This document shows positions 24,631 through 38,479 of a stretch of 64,000 nt of DNA, one piece after another. Both the position numbers and the translations under genes were made by a program. The stretch is from Papio anubis (lineage: Eukaryota; Chordata; Mammalia; Primates; Cercopithecidae): NCBI RefSeq assembly GCF_008728515.1, contig NC_044981.1:133425937-133489936 (forward strand). The letters run 5' to 3'. Each line of letters begins with the position of its first letter. Within the stretch, counting starts at the first letter, position 1. The notes beneath the pieces were generated by a model, which did no database searches, was not told where the DNA came from, and worked only from the letters and a program-made list of their open reading frames with translations.

Positions 24631-26664
24631 CTTATTCAAGGTTTGCACATGTGATTCAGATCAGAGACTTTCAACTGCAATTCATAGGTTAAAAACAGCA
24701 TTGGTAACAATTACAATTTTATTAGGAATTATGAAAAATAGGAAGGTTCTTTTCACACTGAGCCCAAGTTCATCATTGTTTTAAAAGTTCCATTTCACCT
24801 CTAGTGAAGATGTATTTTGGGCAGATGTTCCCAGGACGTAAGCAAGCAATTTGCTCATTTTTCACCTACAAGATCTTGAAAGATACTTGATAACGATAAT
24901 AAGATGTTTCACCATGCTTTTTAGGGTAGCGTGTGCCTTTGATAGCAAACACTAAATTATTCTTTAATTTATTTAATAATATATAACCTACCTATTTCCA
25001 AGAAGGAATTGAATCAGTTTGTTGATAATAGCATGGTTAGATACTCTTTACTAGGTGGTTCCAGAAATTGCCAGGGAAAGTACCTATAGTTTTCTCAAGT
25101 TTTACCTCATACAAGAATAAACCAGGGACTGGACTGCAGAACTAGAGCTGACGTACTGTAATATGCTATGGAGTAAATTGGTGTACTAGAATGCCAAGAG
25201 GCATGATGAATACTGATTTTTCTCTCATTTATTCTATCCCCTGCCCATCTGTTTTGGTTCCTCATCTTCAGTTGTTGAAATGAAAATGTATTTAATTGCT
25301 CTTTCAAGGGCTCATACATTCCGTTTTATGTTTCTGTGTCCAAAGGTCTATTATTATCCCATGTCTTATGGTCTCTGTATTTGCTTTTTGGGGAACAAAG
25401 TACAAGCACATTTCCATAAGTGAAAGGTAAGTTTTATAGTATGCTCCAAGTAATATACTAACATCTGTCTGAATGGGTCAGAGAGACTTATGAATATGAC
25501 AGCCATGGGGATTTTTTCAAAGCTTCTGCACAAGTCTAGCTCGTGAAGTTATAAGGTAAACACATGGGGAAAAGTGTCCTTTACCTAATGGTTTGCTATT
25601 TTATTCGGACACAAACTATTTCGCTTACACCAGAAGCTATTTTTATTTGCCCTCAAAAAGTCCAAAGTGTCTGGCAACAAACATTGGAAATGGAATGCAA
25701 ATTAAAACCAAATTTAATTCACTATAATAGGGAAGATCTGAAGAGTATGTAGAGACATGGACTATTCACATTGTGTAAACAACTGTTCTTTGACAAAGTG
25801 CAGTAACAGCTCAGTGTAAATTAACACCTATCTTACAGTCGGAACCTCAAAGAACCTTTCCAAACCATTCTCCAAATTCAGCAATACTGATAAGGTTACA
25901 AAGTGAAATCCTGCCTAAAATGCAGAGGAGCAAAAGCAAATATTTCAAGACCATGATTATATTTTACATGACTAAATGTTTCCGAGGCTTTGCCTATAAA
26001 AGTGTCAGGATAAATTTGTGTCTAATATTAACAAACGCAGTACTAAATTCAGATTGTTATAGCTGGGCACATGTAAGGGGCAAATCATGCAGCCAGTATT
26101 ACAGATCTTTCGGTTAGCAATTAGTACAAAATACTGCATTTCTACCAGGATTCCCCATGCATAATAGCTACTGGCTTACTGTCACAAAAGAAATCACACA
26201 CTGCATCCAAACCAAAGAAGCTGAAGCTAGAATGAGGACACTGAGTATTTTTGAAACGGCCAAAGGTATTAACCAATTTTAGGTAGAGATACATAAATTC
26301 TCTGCTCTAATCAAATAGGAATAAAATGAATAAAGACATGTTTTTAACAAAAGATAAAATTATGTGTTAATGTGTGTATTTTAAATTAACTCTTCTAGAT
26401 GAATGCCATTGATGGTTCCCTGGATCTGAATTTTATGTTTCTCACTTCCCCTTATCATCTTCAAAAAGAAACTTTTACATTAGCATATATTTATGGCTTA
26501 TTAAAATGTACTTAGTTATTCTATTTTAAAATAAATATCTTCTAAAATAAATATTTGATTCCAGAGTCATTGAGAAGGCCTTTAAACCTGTCATTTCTTT
26601 GAATAGGGAGGAAAGCAGTAGACTTCAGTTGAGACTGATGAATTTGCTGACGTACCAAGTAAGG

Positions 26665-26800
26665 ATATTTATGTTTTTTATATATGTTTTATGATATATG
26701 TGTTTTATATGTACATGTTTTATATATATGGTTTTGTATATTAAATAATGATATGATATGTGTTTTATAGATATTAAATCAAATTATATATATAATACAT
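26665..26800 (+). repeat. AT-rich low-complexity repeat
   Basis: Degenerate tandem units around atatgtgttttatatgt recur several times, together with short TA runs. Confidence 0.8.
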
Positions 26801-26889
26801 AGGAAAACAAGTTCAGTGTGGTTCAAAGATGGTGTAACTGTTCAAAACACTAATGGAAACTTTGAAAGTCCTATAAATAATAATGGGAT

Positions 26890-27080
26890 AATAGTTTTTA
26901 TCTACACAACAGTCACTACATGACAGGCAATGTATTATATTTTGCCATCATTATCTCACTTAATATTTACAGCAATTCTGTGAGGTAAATACTATTCGTA
27001 TCCTCATTTTACAGATGAGAAAAATAGTCACAACCAGGGTGCTTATGAATCTATAAATAATGCATGCGAAGGGCTTAAAG
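26890..27080 (-). mobile_element. MIR
   Basis: atctcacttaatatttacag, ctgtgaggtaaatactattc and cctcattttacagatgagaa are the reverse complement of the MIR core. Confidence 0.8.
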
Positions 27081-27254
27081 ACAGGAGAAATGTAAGGTGG
27101 CCATAAAAGGGGTTTTCAGTGACTTGAAGAGCCTAGAATTAAAGATAATAACTGGAAATGGAAAGTCAGCCTAAAATAAAGAAAATATTTCATCAGAAAC
27201 TGATGAGTTGCACAAAACATCAGGTCTTTGGGGAAAAAAATGGTTACCTAATAA

Positions 27255-27450
27255 CAATGATGATAACAATGCCTAGAATTTATTGAGCACCTCTTATGCT
27301 TAGATACTTAACATACATGTATGTAGTATTTTACATCCATTTTACAGATGATGAAAATGAGGTTTAGGAAATTAAATAATGTCACACAAATTACAAGTTA
27401 GGATTCAAACCTTCTGTAGCCACTTCATAACGCCATGCTTCCTTGCATTA
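27255..27450 (-). mobile_element. MIR
   Basis: gaatttattgagcacctctt, catccattttacagatgatg and gttaggattcaaaccttctg match a reverse MIR. It is a separate copy about 170 bp from the previous one, in the same orientation. Confidence 0.8.
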
Positions 27451-29439
27451 GGATACTGTCTGTTTTGTGGACGTCACAGAGAAAGAGAAGGCTAGACTAG
27501 TTTACTTATTTCTTCCAACTTTAAGATTATGTGATTTTAGTTTGTCTTTTAAGGTCAGTAAAACCTCCTGGGCCTTGCCAGAGTGGAAATTGCATCAAAA
27601 TAGAGTTTAGTTTACTCTTAAAATAAAACTTGCTGAAAACAAAGGCAACAGTCATCAGCTGTCTCTATATGACAATTCAAATGCGCAACTCCTTAATCAG
27701 CTAACAGAGCAGCTTCCTCAATGATATACAAACCACTGAGACGGATCTCTAACAACTAGGAAAATCATCTAGAATCACAGTGATAGTTGCCATTCCACAC
27801 ACTGTTAGCCTGGACCAATGCTAAGGTTGACAACAAGAAACTCAAATATCTTTTACTAACAAAACAAATGAGTAGAAGGTGCAGACAAGGTGAAGAGAAA
27901 ATGTTTTATAGATTGCCTAACACCTGGATGTGAACAACATGTCACAGCTTAGACTTATAGAAAACTATATCATACATACTGTCTTTCCAAATAAGAGCTT
28001 ACTTGAGCAGTGAGGAGGAACAGAGAGAGGATGACATTTAGGAGGTACAACAAGCAAAGTGTTAGATCAATAATCAGCATCTGGAGATCAACTGATGTTT
28101 ATCATCATCTTTTAGAATAGAAAGTCCTGTTTTCACTACAGTGATAACCACATTTTATTTTGTTTCTGCTCCCATGTATAGGGAGCCATAACTGCCATTA
28201 TTAATCATTTTTTATTATAAATGTACAATAGTGTTCTAGTGATAATATATAATGGTCTCTGCATTATTGTGATCAGATCTTTGGTGGCAACTGGCTATTA
28301 AAAACAACAGTGTTGATTACATTTTTGTAGGTCAAGGTAGGATAAAACTTCAGACTTCAGGTTTCACCAAGTGGTTGGAAGTTGCCTATTTTACAGAGTT
28401 AAGGTAAATTATCACATTTAGCTAGGTTAATCTCAGGCTGTAAGTAGAAAACATACTTTGTGATCACTTTTACAAATTGGCAAGCAAAGTGTATGTTTTA
28501 TTTTAAATAAATGTATGTTAGAATTTAAGTAAATTGTTACTGTAAATAATAAAAGCTGATATATCCCAAATACCTCACTATGCAGTGATTAAAAATAGGC
28601 AACATCAATTTGATATTTATAAAATGTTATTTCAGGCAATTTTTATGAAGTAATATCTTGCCAACAGATACTAATTTTAATTTCTGTTCTCTAGGAGAGT
28701 AATATATTTTACTATGCCACTCATAATCTATTTTAAACATCACATGAGTTATTCTGTGTTAATTATATGAGTTTACAGAAAATAGGATATGAACAAATCC
28801 AAGTTTTGTGTTTCAAAATACTAAACTTTACTGCTAAGCAAATAATGGCTTCTTCGTTCATTTTTAAGTTTCTTGAAGGCAGGTTAGTTGTTCTCATTTT
28901 ATAAAATGACATGTGAACTATGAACGAGAGTTGAAAGAGGAGGATGGATTTGTATTAACTTATTAAGAAGAAATCTTAATTTGGGAAATTAATAAAATAA
29001 TCTGTTCAGAACTCACCAACATACATAACATTGTAAAACTGTCCCAAATAATTCCTTTTAGAAAAAAAAGAGGCTGTGAAGTTAATCTGGGCACCCAGCT
29101 AGTGTCTCTTCTTCTGCATAGAAGACAATCTCTACTTGACAATCTCTGATGAAAAAGAATCTACCATAAATGCCATAATGTTTTAAATCTTAGAGGAGTC
29201 TCAAAGGTTAGCAGAAAATAAATGTCAGTATCGAGTTATATATACTTAAAATTTCTCATTTTGTAATTTTACCTCATTTTATATTTATTTTTAATTGAGG
29301 TAGAATGGTCTCTAAACACGGAAGCAGTAAACGAATAAAGGGCTGAATTCATTACTGTTGAATATATTGGCTAAACCACGTTTGCTTTCTCTGTTTATCA
29401 GTAGCCAGCACAGAGGTTACGAAAATAAGATTTGTAAGA

Positions 29440-29640
29440 CTGACCCACGCTCAAATCACAGATCTACTGAAAAGTCACTGAGAAAATGACTTAACCTACC
29501 TAAATTCAGTGTTCTTATCACACAGTGGGGATGATAAGGAACGGGAATGTTACAAGAATGAAAAGAACCACATGTGAAATGCTTAATATAGTGCCTGGAA
29601 AATGGCAAGTTCTCAGTCAAGGTGAGCCTTTAAATAAAGT
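29440..29640 (+). mobile_element. MIR
   Basis: gacttaacctacctaaattc, cacagtggggatgataagga, gaaatgcttaatatagtgcc and tggcaagttctcagtcaa follow the MIR consensus order. Confidence 0.65.
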
Positions 29641-31039
29641 TCCTATTATGATGAACCCTGTGTGGTAAAAGGGACTGTAGAGAATGTCTGGAATTTGAAG
29701 GTGAATACATTGCTGAGTTAGGCCCAGGAACTGACTCTGCTTGGTGGGGCTGAATTTAGGTCACTAACTTTGAGAGACTGTGATGTCTAAATAGTTCCTA
29801 ATGTGGACACAGACTATTCGTATAAATTCTTCATGATAGTAGTTAAAATCCACATATAAAAGGCCTGTGCGCTGCAAAAAATTCCATTTTGGATCCAGCA
29901 AAATCCAGGCCTGGTCACTGGCAACTGTCCCTGGAAGCTGTCAGTATTTTAGGGACCAAGGTGTCCAAGGGAAGTCCTTTCACAGTTCCTGCATTGGCTT
30001 TGTTTTGCCTGATCTCTTCAGCGGAATTTTATATCCTTTGTGAAATAAGAGCCTAATCTAAATTTATAGTGAGTATATAGATTCCTTTCACCAATACGCA
30101 AATTACCTGAGATCATGCAATGATCAGGCTTAGGTCATTTATCATGCATTTCTCTCTTTCTTTTTTTGAAATACACAAATCTATGGTGTGGATCAGTCTA
30201 AATTATATTTCCCAGAGAAGTAACTAAAGGGAGCAAAATTAACTCTTGTACAATACATGCTACTAAACTGTTTACTTATTCTAAGTAATAGGAGAAAGTT
30301 TATTTTCTGTAGTCAGTACCATATTAACAACAAGCACTGCAGACATTTCTCTTACTACATCTAAATTCTCTTGCTTGAGCCAAGCTACCTCCCTTACTCT
30401 CACCCCCAGGCCTTAGACAAGACCACCACGACCACAGGTGCTAAAACAGGCCCTGCAGATCAAACACACAAGGTGAACCCATTTTTTGATCTCTCGCACT
30501 AATTTAGCTTAAGGATACAGAAATATATCAAAAGGAGAATTGAGAATAAGTCAGAATTACATCCTCACTTGTGTCTTGTTTTATCTTATTTCAAAACTAA
30601 GAGTAGAAGTAGAAACTGAATCCTGGGGAAGGCCAATGGCACATTTTTCCATAACTGGAGAAATTTTAGAAGAAAAGAAAACATGAAAAGTCTAAAGATA
30701 TTCTGTGTAACAATTCTTCGAGTTAGCTTCATGAAAGGTGAAGAGAAAACATTCCTAGAAGTAAGTGGAAATCACTAATGCTTAAGAGCAGTATATGGAA
30801 AATCTATACAGCATAATTATAAGATAATTAATTGTGCTTTAGAAAAAGGGTCTAGATATCAAAAACAATCCTATAATTTAATATTTTTTTCTGGAAGAAA
30901 AATTGCTATTATTTAACTCTCCAAAAGAATATAAACACTTCCAGTCTAGCAACTGAATTAAATATCATGTGTAACCCCTGCAAATACATTTCATCGTGGG
31001 GCAAGAATAAAGCAAATAGGCATTATAAAACTGGTTTAG

Positions 31040-31405
<366 letters not shown>

Positions 31406-32971
31406 TTAGAAACCTGCATATGCGACAGGGAGAAGATGAGTTAAGATTTCTAATGATAAATGTATTCAAAATGTTCAAAAAGTATTGATCACCAACAATA
31501 ACAATGAAAACTTAAAGCCATTGTTGTTGATGGGCAGAATGCCAGTTCTCTTTAAAAGAAATGTTCCCAAAATAATCCCATTATGTTATCTTCCCCAGAT
31601 TTTAATGTGCTATTGTTTAATTTTTGTGCTTAACATTAATATGATCTTTTTATTTTAAGTTTGCTTCTGGATAATTAATAAAAGTGATGATTAACAATTC
31701 AAGGACTGTTTCATGTTTACATTAAGAATATCTATATATTATCTAGTTAATTATGTGCATGTTAATAATTTATTTAACTTGAAAGCAATATTATAAAATT
31801 GGTAGTCTACTTCTTTAATTATCATTAAAATATATCATTATACTTGGGAAGAATGAGTGTGGATATACTAACAACTAAATATGACAATATAAATGTATTT
31901 GACAGTACATTTAATCACTCCCCTCTCACCTACCTTCACATTTATTTTCAGTGTAATACATTTTCATTAAAGATGGTTAAAATACAAAGAAAAAATGATT
32001 TTAAAATCTATTTTCCCAAATAACACCCAGTCTTAACTTTTTGGTGTATTTTTTAATACAGCCTTAGCTTCTGAGGTTAACTCTTATAAAACTAGAACAT
32101 AAACAAAAATTCTTCTATTTAAGATACTATTACAATTTAGACACAAACAACATGCTAAAACAAGAAATGTTGACATGCACAAACATCATTAAAATAGGTA
32201 AATGTTGAAAGAAAAAGTGCTAAAATAAATTCCTTAAGAAAAGAATACTATAGAACAGCATTCTTTCCTTAAATTTATAAATAACCTATTTTGGATTTGT
32301 ATGTATGCAAGATCTAAGAATTATATTTAGCTACTGATTTCAATGTACTTTCAATATGGCACTACCAAATCCAGAATCAGTAAGAAAAAAGAGAGACAGC
32401 AAGAGAGCAAACTACTCTCCACTTAATGTACATGAGTAAAAATACTTGACTTCATTGTTACTGCTTATGAGTTTTGTAGTTCAAGTGAAAATTGTGAAGC
32501 AGTATCCCCAAGGATTTTCATAAAAGCTGGGAAAAGAAACGTCAGTTGTCATTCAAGGCTTAAAGTATCTGTCCAGTTGATTACAAATTCAGGAAGATTC
32601 TAAAATTTTTAATATACTCAGATCTTTACTCTGTCACAAAGGCAATGCCAACCTGAAGCAAAACTGGAAACTCTGAGATGGACAAATCAAATAAAATGCC
32701 TCCAGGAGCTTCACTGTAGGTCTTTCAATGAATTGAGTAAAGCACACTGAGGATTTTCTCAGCTGTTCTTAGCTCAGCAGGATGGACACGAAGTCAGCAG
32801 GTGAACAGCAGAAGGTGGATAGATAGTGTCAGAAAGAATGAAGAGTAGAACTAGCTATTGCAAAAAAAAAAAAAAAAAAAGGGAGGTAGAGGGAGTCAGT
32901 CTTTCTCTTTGGAAATGAGACAGAAATGGAATCGAGGCCTCCAAAACTAACCGCGAAGTTAGTATACGTAC

Positions 32972-33165
32972 AAACACACTCCCAGCCCTCGCGTGCATGC
33001 CAGTGCTTGCAGCCGTCACACTTCCTTCCCGTGGCTCCGGGTCGGCACGTGCAGATTCCTGTGACAGGGTCACAGGGCACAGGCAGTGAGCCATAGGGAT
33101 CACACTCACATTCTTGGCAGGAGCCTCCAGGGCTGCTTGGACTGCCAGTATAGCCAGGGGCACAC
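32972..33165 (-). CDS. LAMA2: LAMA2 exon 32: last LE module before coiled coil
   Basis: This 194-nt exon is one base, 64 codons, then one base. It runs from [16 protein letters not shown] to HAREGWECV. The acceptor is TTTCAATTCAG and the donor is T|GTACGT. It finishes one LE module (two cysteines) and encodes all eight cysteines of the last LE module before the coiled coil (CEC, PC, IC, TC, KC, GC, EC). The CGA arginine codon in the TCRPG motif lies at 33044-33042. It corresponds to human Arg1549, a known truncating site (c.4645C>T), which supports the exon number. Compared with the human protein as I recall it, SPSSPGG replaces SPGNPGG and VTGIC replaces VTGFC. The sequence continues open into the intron, so a naive ORF here is longer than the exon. 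Confidence 0.97.
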
Positions 33166-36100
33166 CTGAATTGAAACAGTGACAAAGCAAAAGAGGTTAA
33201 TAGCAAGTCACATCTCCACATTGTTGTGTGCGTGGTCTTTTGTTTTGATGAAACAAAACTGATAGCAAGAGTCCATAAGTCAGTTAACTTTTCCTGTAAA
33301 GGGCCAGATAGTAAATAGTAGACTTTGCAGGACATAGGGAAAATCAAGATTATGCCGTGAAAAAGAAATAAAATTCTAAAGCATTCTGCTGTTGTTGTTG
33401 ACGGAATTGAAAACGTAGTAATAATAATAATAATAAGTCAAATTACTTTATAATATCAGGCTACTAATGAGAAGAATTGGATTCTTCCTGAGGTTTGAAA
33501 TTATCCTTCATTTGGGTTATAATTTAGTGCCTGCTATCATCAAATTGATTGTAAATGCTGACCTGTAACAACCGTTCTTAACTGAGTGCCATACAGAATC
33601 AGAAATAGGCCAAATTTGGCCTGTGGACCATAGTTTGTCTGTCACTGCTCTAGATCATAAACTTTTTTGTTAAGTCCTCTTCTACAATTAGAGATGAATA
33701 CAATTCTATATTGACTTCTGGGCTTTCCTATACTCATGAATTTCAGAGCTCAAAATAACCAAATAATACAATGCATTAATTTTACTAATGAGGCAAAAGA
33801 GGCAAGTTAAGTGGCAATAGGCTACTCAGATTTTCTGTTTAATTTTATTCATCTTTTCTTTTTACCACATCTTCCTCAAGATGGATTTTTCATGTGTATC
33901 TGTGGAATTGGGTTAATGATATGCAAACAAAATATATAACACTGATTTGGAAAATTAGAACGAGAATCCAACTGGATGAACCCTAAATGCAGTCCATTAA
34001 TTGACTCTTCCACCTACGTATGCATCCATTCACCTAAGTGTATTCCACTCGGGGTTATGACACTGGAAGTTTGGTAACTTTGCACAATGCTAGCAGGGCC
34101 ATACATTGTGGTTCTCCCAGGACAATTTCATACTACCTGTTGTTTTGGCTTAATTGCTAAAAACACTTCCTGTTTTTAATATAGTGTCTCAGATTGGACA
34201 ACAAGTTATATATATGGTCAGTGTAAATATAACCAACAGTTAGAATTTTTGTTGAACAGGCAAGTATGTGAGGAAGTTGAGAGACAGTAAGGGACTGGAG
34301 CCAGCAACTATAAATACTGGCAAGATAATCATAGACCATCTTTAGCTGCCTGAGACTGTGAAATCTGCATGGCTGACTGTGAAAGTTAATTCATCCTGGG
34401 CTGATTAGAAAAGGCAAAACATGAAGAAAACGATTTGTGACATTAGGCTTTTATACATTTATGTTTTTGATTATTTTCTTTTCAATAAAAGATTACAAAT
34501 ACTGAAAATAGCATTTAAGTAAGTCCACTTGAATGACTTCTTAACATTTACAGGTAAAATAATTGTATTCCAAGCAGATTAAGATTGATTAAATGTTCAA
34601 AGAGTTTATTACAAGAGTATTGAAAATAAAGTATGGGGAGAGGTTTCTATATTACAGGGATACTCAAGAAATTTAAGCAGTTTTAGACCTAACCTGATCA
34701 GTCTGGGCAGGTCAAAAGATGATTTAAATGATTTAAGAAGCTCTCAGCACTGGAACAAATTTATTTGGAAGGTTACAATAAAAATTTAACCAAGAACTTT
34801 GGTTTAATATAGCTGAATAAAGCAATTTTTCAGAGACATATAACCTGATCATTTATATGTTAGAGATGATGAATGCAAAGCTATAACAACATTTGAGGAC
34901 AGGAAAAACAATTTAAGTCACTCACATTTGACACTGGATGGCCCTGCTCATCTATATGCTATACAAACCGACAGCTTTTATCGATTAAATACTCCTGGAT
35001 ATTAAAAATAAATTTTCTGGAATCATTCTGCTTTAACACTATAATTGTTATTTTAGTGTACCCTTCTAGCCTTTTCTATACACATGCTTTTGTAGAAAAT
35101 GTAACTACAGTGTATAAATGTAGCTATATTATAAATTTTTTTTTCATGAATTACTGTATATAATCCTTTTGGTGCCCAGCAATGCTTTTAGTCACTATCC
35201 TACTGGTGACTATCCTACTGCAAGAAATAAGTATTAGTCTAACCATAAATACCAAAGCTCCCTGGTGGATATTAACAAGTATGTACTTGTATCACCTATA
35301 TCTATATCTAAATGATGTACATATCTTCAGAACAAATGGAAATATTTTTAGATTTGGTGTTGCAGTGAGTTATTTAATTGCTGCTAATTTCTGTTGGCAT
35401 GGAAATTGTGAATCCACTGTTTTATATATATGCAAATATTGGATATTGTGTTTAGAGTTACCACATATGGGTTTATTTAGAAATATATTTTACAAATGTA
35501 TAAAAATTGCATTGGGATTTATAAAAGTTAAGCCTAATTATTTAGTTACTTATTGCCATGATTAATATAGCTGTTGCTTGCTATATAAAACAAGACTCTT
35601 AAGTGGGCGCTGATAATTAGTATTAGTTTATATTTGCAAAGAAACTTATTTAAGTGTTCTTCGGAGAATCTAGCAAAGGAATGGGTGAAGTAGGACATGG
35701 AAAAGAAAAACTCTAAGGGTGTGATTTCAGGTGATGTCCCAGTCTTAGCCTGATTCCATGGAATGCTCTGGAGCATAAAATAAGATCTCAAAACTTGTTC
35801 CACTTAGGGGCCAAAGAGCTGGACTTTTGTACTCTCATGCTGGTTAGCCATGGGCCACTGCAGGAAGGTGGGGTAAGCACTCAGGCCTTTCTTCCTCTTC
35901 TGTTGGAGAGAAGGTTTCAGTGTAGGTGCCTAGGCAGGGCACCAACAGTGTCCTTTACACACTTATTGTCACAATATTAGTGTAAAGTAGGTGGCCTATC
36001 GATGATTCCTGAGATTATAGATGAGGCAAATGGAATATAGCTAAACTGTTGGAACTGAGCAAAGTCTATGGATCTTTATAAAACTTTTATACTGCTAGCA

Positions 36101-36944
36101 ATTATGCTAGAATTATCATGTGTGTATAATGTTAGTAGTTAACATTAGTAACTCTCTGTTATATCAGAGATAATACCTAAAATGTACTAAAAATGGTGGT
36201 GACAAATTTGAATATCCAGGATACTGATCTTATAGAAAATATGTATCTGGAAGATATTAATTACAACCTTTCTAGACAGTGAGTTTGTTTAGACAGTAAA
36301 CTGTATTCCTTAATTTACCATTTGGATTACATTCAGAATTCAATTTAACACTGTATACATGCATTATGAGATTTCATAAGCAATATGGTAAGAGAAAACA
36401 TTTAAATCATATTGTTTGCCTATTGAAAAGAAAAATTGAATAACAAATACTTTATTATCTGGGTACTAATTAAAAATTCTTGATATTATTTATATTTTGA
36501 GTTATGTATACACTTGCTGGTGTAGTGCCACAGTATTCAGAACAATGATGTGAATGCAGTGACTTCCAGACAATATTTTCCAGTGCATTAAAATAAGAAA
36601 AGTGTAGCCAGTTTTTTATTAGTAGTAACTACTGCTAAGCTTTTGAAAATTGATTTGTTCTTACAAAATTATATATTTACATATAAAATTATATATATAT
36701 ACACTAAAGCATAAATTAGATAATTGTGAAATAGTTTGGAATCTTTGAGATAGTCTAAACATGGTGGAAATAAACAACTTTCTTTGGATAAATTCTAAGA
36801 TACACAAGTAGTTTTGAAAGCATTATAATTTAAACTACTATGCAAATATTGAAGTTCTTCAAATAATGAATGTTTTCCTATTGTGACCTTTTACCATATA
36901 ATCCCTACATATCATTACTCTGTATGTTTCATGGCTGTTGGTAC
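33166..36944 (-). other. LAMA2: LAMA2 intron 31 (3,779 bp)
   Basis: Full intron between exons 31 and 32. A hAT-type remnant lies at 33275-33655, close to the exon 32 acceptor, and a TAA run at 33417-33437. A 15-bp tandem duplication lies at 35191-35220. The rest (33660-36940) is AT-rich, and I recognise no element apart from a vague MIR-like stretch near 35940-36060. Confidence 0.85.
33275..33655 (+). mobile_element. hAT-Charlie-type DNA transposon remnant
   Basis: taacttttcctgtaaagggc, cagatagtaaatagtagact and ttgcaggacatag near the left, with aggccaaatttggcctgtgg, accatagtttg and cactgctctaga near the right, follow the order of a common non-autonomous hAT repeat. A (TAA)n run interrupts the middle. 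I do not name the subfamily. Confidence 0.6.
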
Positions 36945-37031
36945 CTTTCACAATACTGGCCTTCGTATCCCCGTGGACAAGCAGTGCAGCGGTAGTCATC
37001 AAGGCCTTCTGTGACACAAGAGGGGCTGAAA
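36945..37031 (-). CDS. LAMA2: LAMA2 exon 31: LE module core
   Basis: This 87-nt exon is one base, 28 codons, then two bases: FSPSCVTEGLDDYRC, then TACPRGYEGQYCE, with the last Arg codon split as AG|G. The acceptor is TTCTGATTCAG. The donor is AG|GTACCA, which departs from consensus at +4, +5 and +6 and is the weakest in the window. It holds four of the eight cysteines of one LE module. Both borders have phase 2, so skipping the exon would stay in frame but remove half the module. The start fits human c.4437, exactly the third base of codon 1479. As I recall, human has VAEGL where this window has VTEGL. Confidence 0.95.
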
Positions 37032-38262
37032 CTGAATCAGAAAGAAAAGGATTGCAAAAAAAGTTTAATCCATTTATTTCATAAAATAGTATTCCTATCC
37101 ATTATCAAGGGTTTTGGGACCTACTTTTAAGTGGTGATAAATGCCATCCTTATAATTAGCTGAAGTTCTTATTTAATGGTAGGACATCACAGTGAAAAAC
37201 CATTAATAATAGTAAACAACTACATATTGTTTGGTTTAAATGATGGATTAAGAATGCATCACACAAGGCATGTTAATATTCTGGAATTTAACAATGATGT
37301 GACAGCCATGAATATACTAAATGTCCAGCAAAATTGTCCTATTGTTCACTAATCAAAAGAAAAATCTGACTAGAATTTATGCACATTGTCTGATAGTAGA
37401 ATAGCTATTACTTATTATCTTTTAGGTTAAAAAAAGGGCATAAAATCTATATAATTTTTTTTTCTTGAAAACTCTGCCCAAATGGCCACCAGTGCCTCAA
37501 GACATGAAGTGTGAATAAATGTTTCACTTGGAATAAAAGAATATCTTTTCTAATTTACATCCAGATTTCAAACTACATTTTACTTTGAACACAAAGTAAT
37601 GTGATTTAGTAGTGAGGAAAAAAGGGAAAGCTTTTTCTATGAAAATGACTATTTTATGGTATTTTCTAATAATTAGGTCTTATATAACTTCCCCAATGTT
37701 TTTACTACAATGCTGGTAGACCACAGCCAGTCTGTCTTGCTTCAGGATTTCCGATGATCTTATTCCATAAAAAAAAAAAAAAAAAAGACTCCACAAGACT
37801 TGAAAACTAAACTATATTAGCATGCAGTTTTGGGTTGTTACAAACTTCTCTCAGCTGCATTCCCATTAGATAAAACTGAGTGATGCATTGGAAACTTGGA
37901 AATGAAAAACATGTATCTGTTACAGAACAATAATGCTGCACACACCATTTTTCTTTTCGCTGCTTCACTAAATCAGTTGATGCTGAATACGCAATAAGGT
38001 GTACAGGCCAGGCCCACAGCTCCTTTTGGTCAGGTGCCATTAGGACCTAATGTTAACTGTCTTCTAATGCATTACATCAATAGTACGTGAATAAGTAATA
38101 GGCTCTAACTTTTGCAAAATATGTGAACAAATTGATCTACTACTCACAAACTCATTATCCAACAAATTTATTTTTGCCTTCACAAAAAACAAACTTATAA
38201 CTGACACACTCTGCCAAGTTTTTAGCACATTCATTTAAAGCCTGATACTGAGTGCATCTGTG

Positions 38263-38303
38263 CATGCGCACTCACACACACGTGTGCACGTGCACACACA
38301 CTC
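38263..38303 (+). repeat. Alternating purine-pyrimidine tract
   Basis: tgcatgcgcactcacacaca then cgtgtgcacgtgcacacaca is nearly perfect purine-pyrimidine alternation with several CG and GC steps. Confidence 0.85.
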
Positions 38304-38479
38304 TTATACAGATTTTAGACATTTCCAGTGAAACTCTAAAGAATCAATAAGATTAAATTCCATTTTTTATAGTAAAATAATGAAATGTCAATAAATAAGT
38401 AATTAATAAAGTGTTTACTATGTAGGAATGTAGTAATTCTTGAATAGTTGATTTTTTTTTCAAATTATGATATTATGGT

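Noticed and set aside
32829..32971. C-terminal extension of the exon 32 open frame
   Set aside because: The frame runs through the donor GTACGT into the intron; phases with exon 33 show the exon ends at 32972.
35182..35565. 127-aa plus-strand open frame with hydrophobic N-terminus
   Set aside because: AT-rich intronic DNA; its start is made by a 15-bp tandem duplication, it has no recognisable domain, and it is antisense to LAMA2.
37019..37031. Alternative exon 31 acceptor six bases downstream (TTTCAG)
   Set aside because: Using it would delete Phe-Ser codon sequence that fits the laminin reading; the upstream CAG gives the expected phase and human coordinate.
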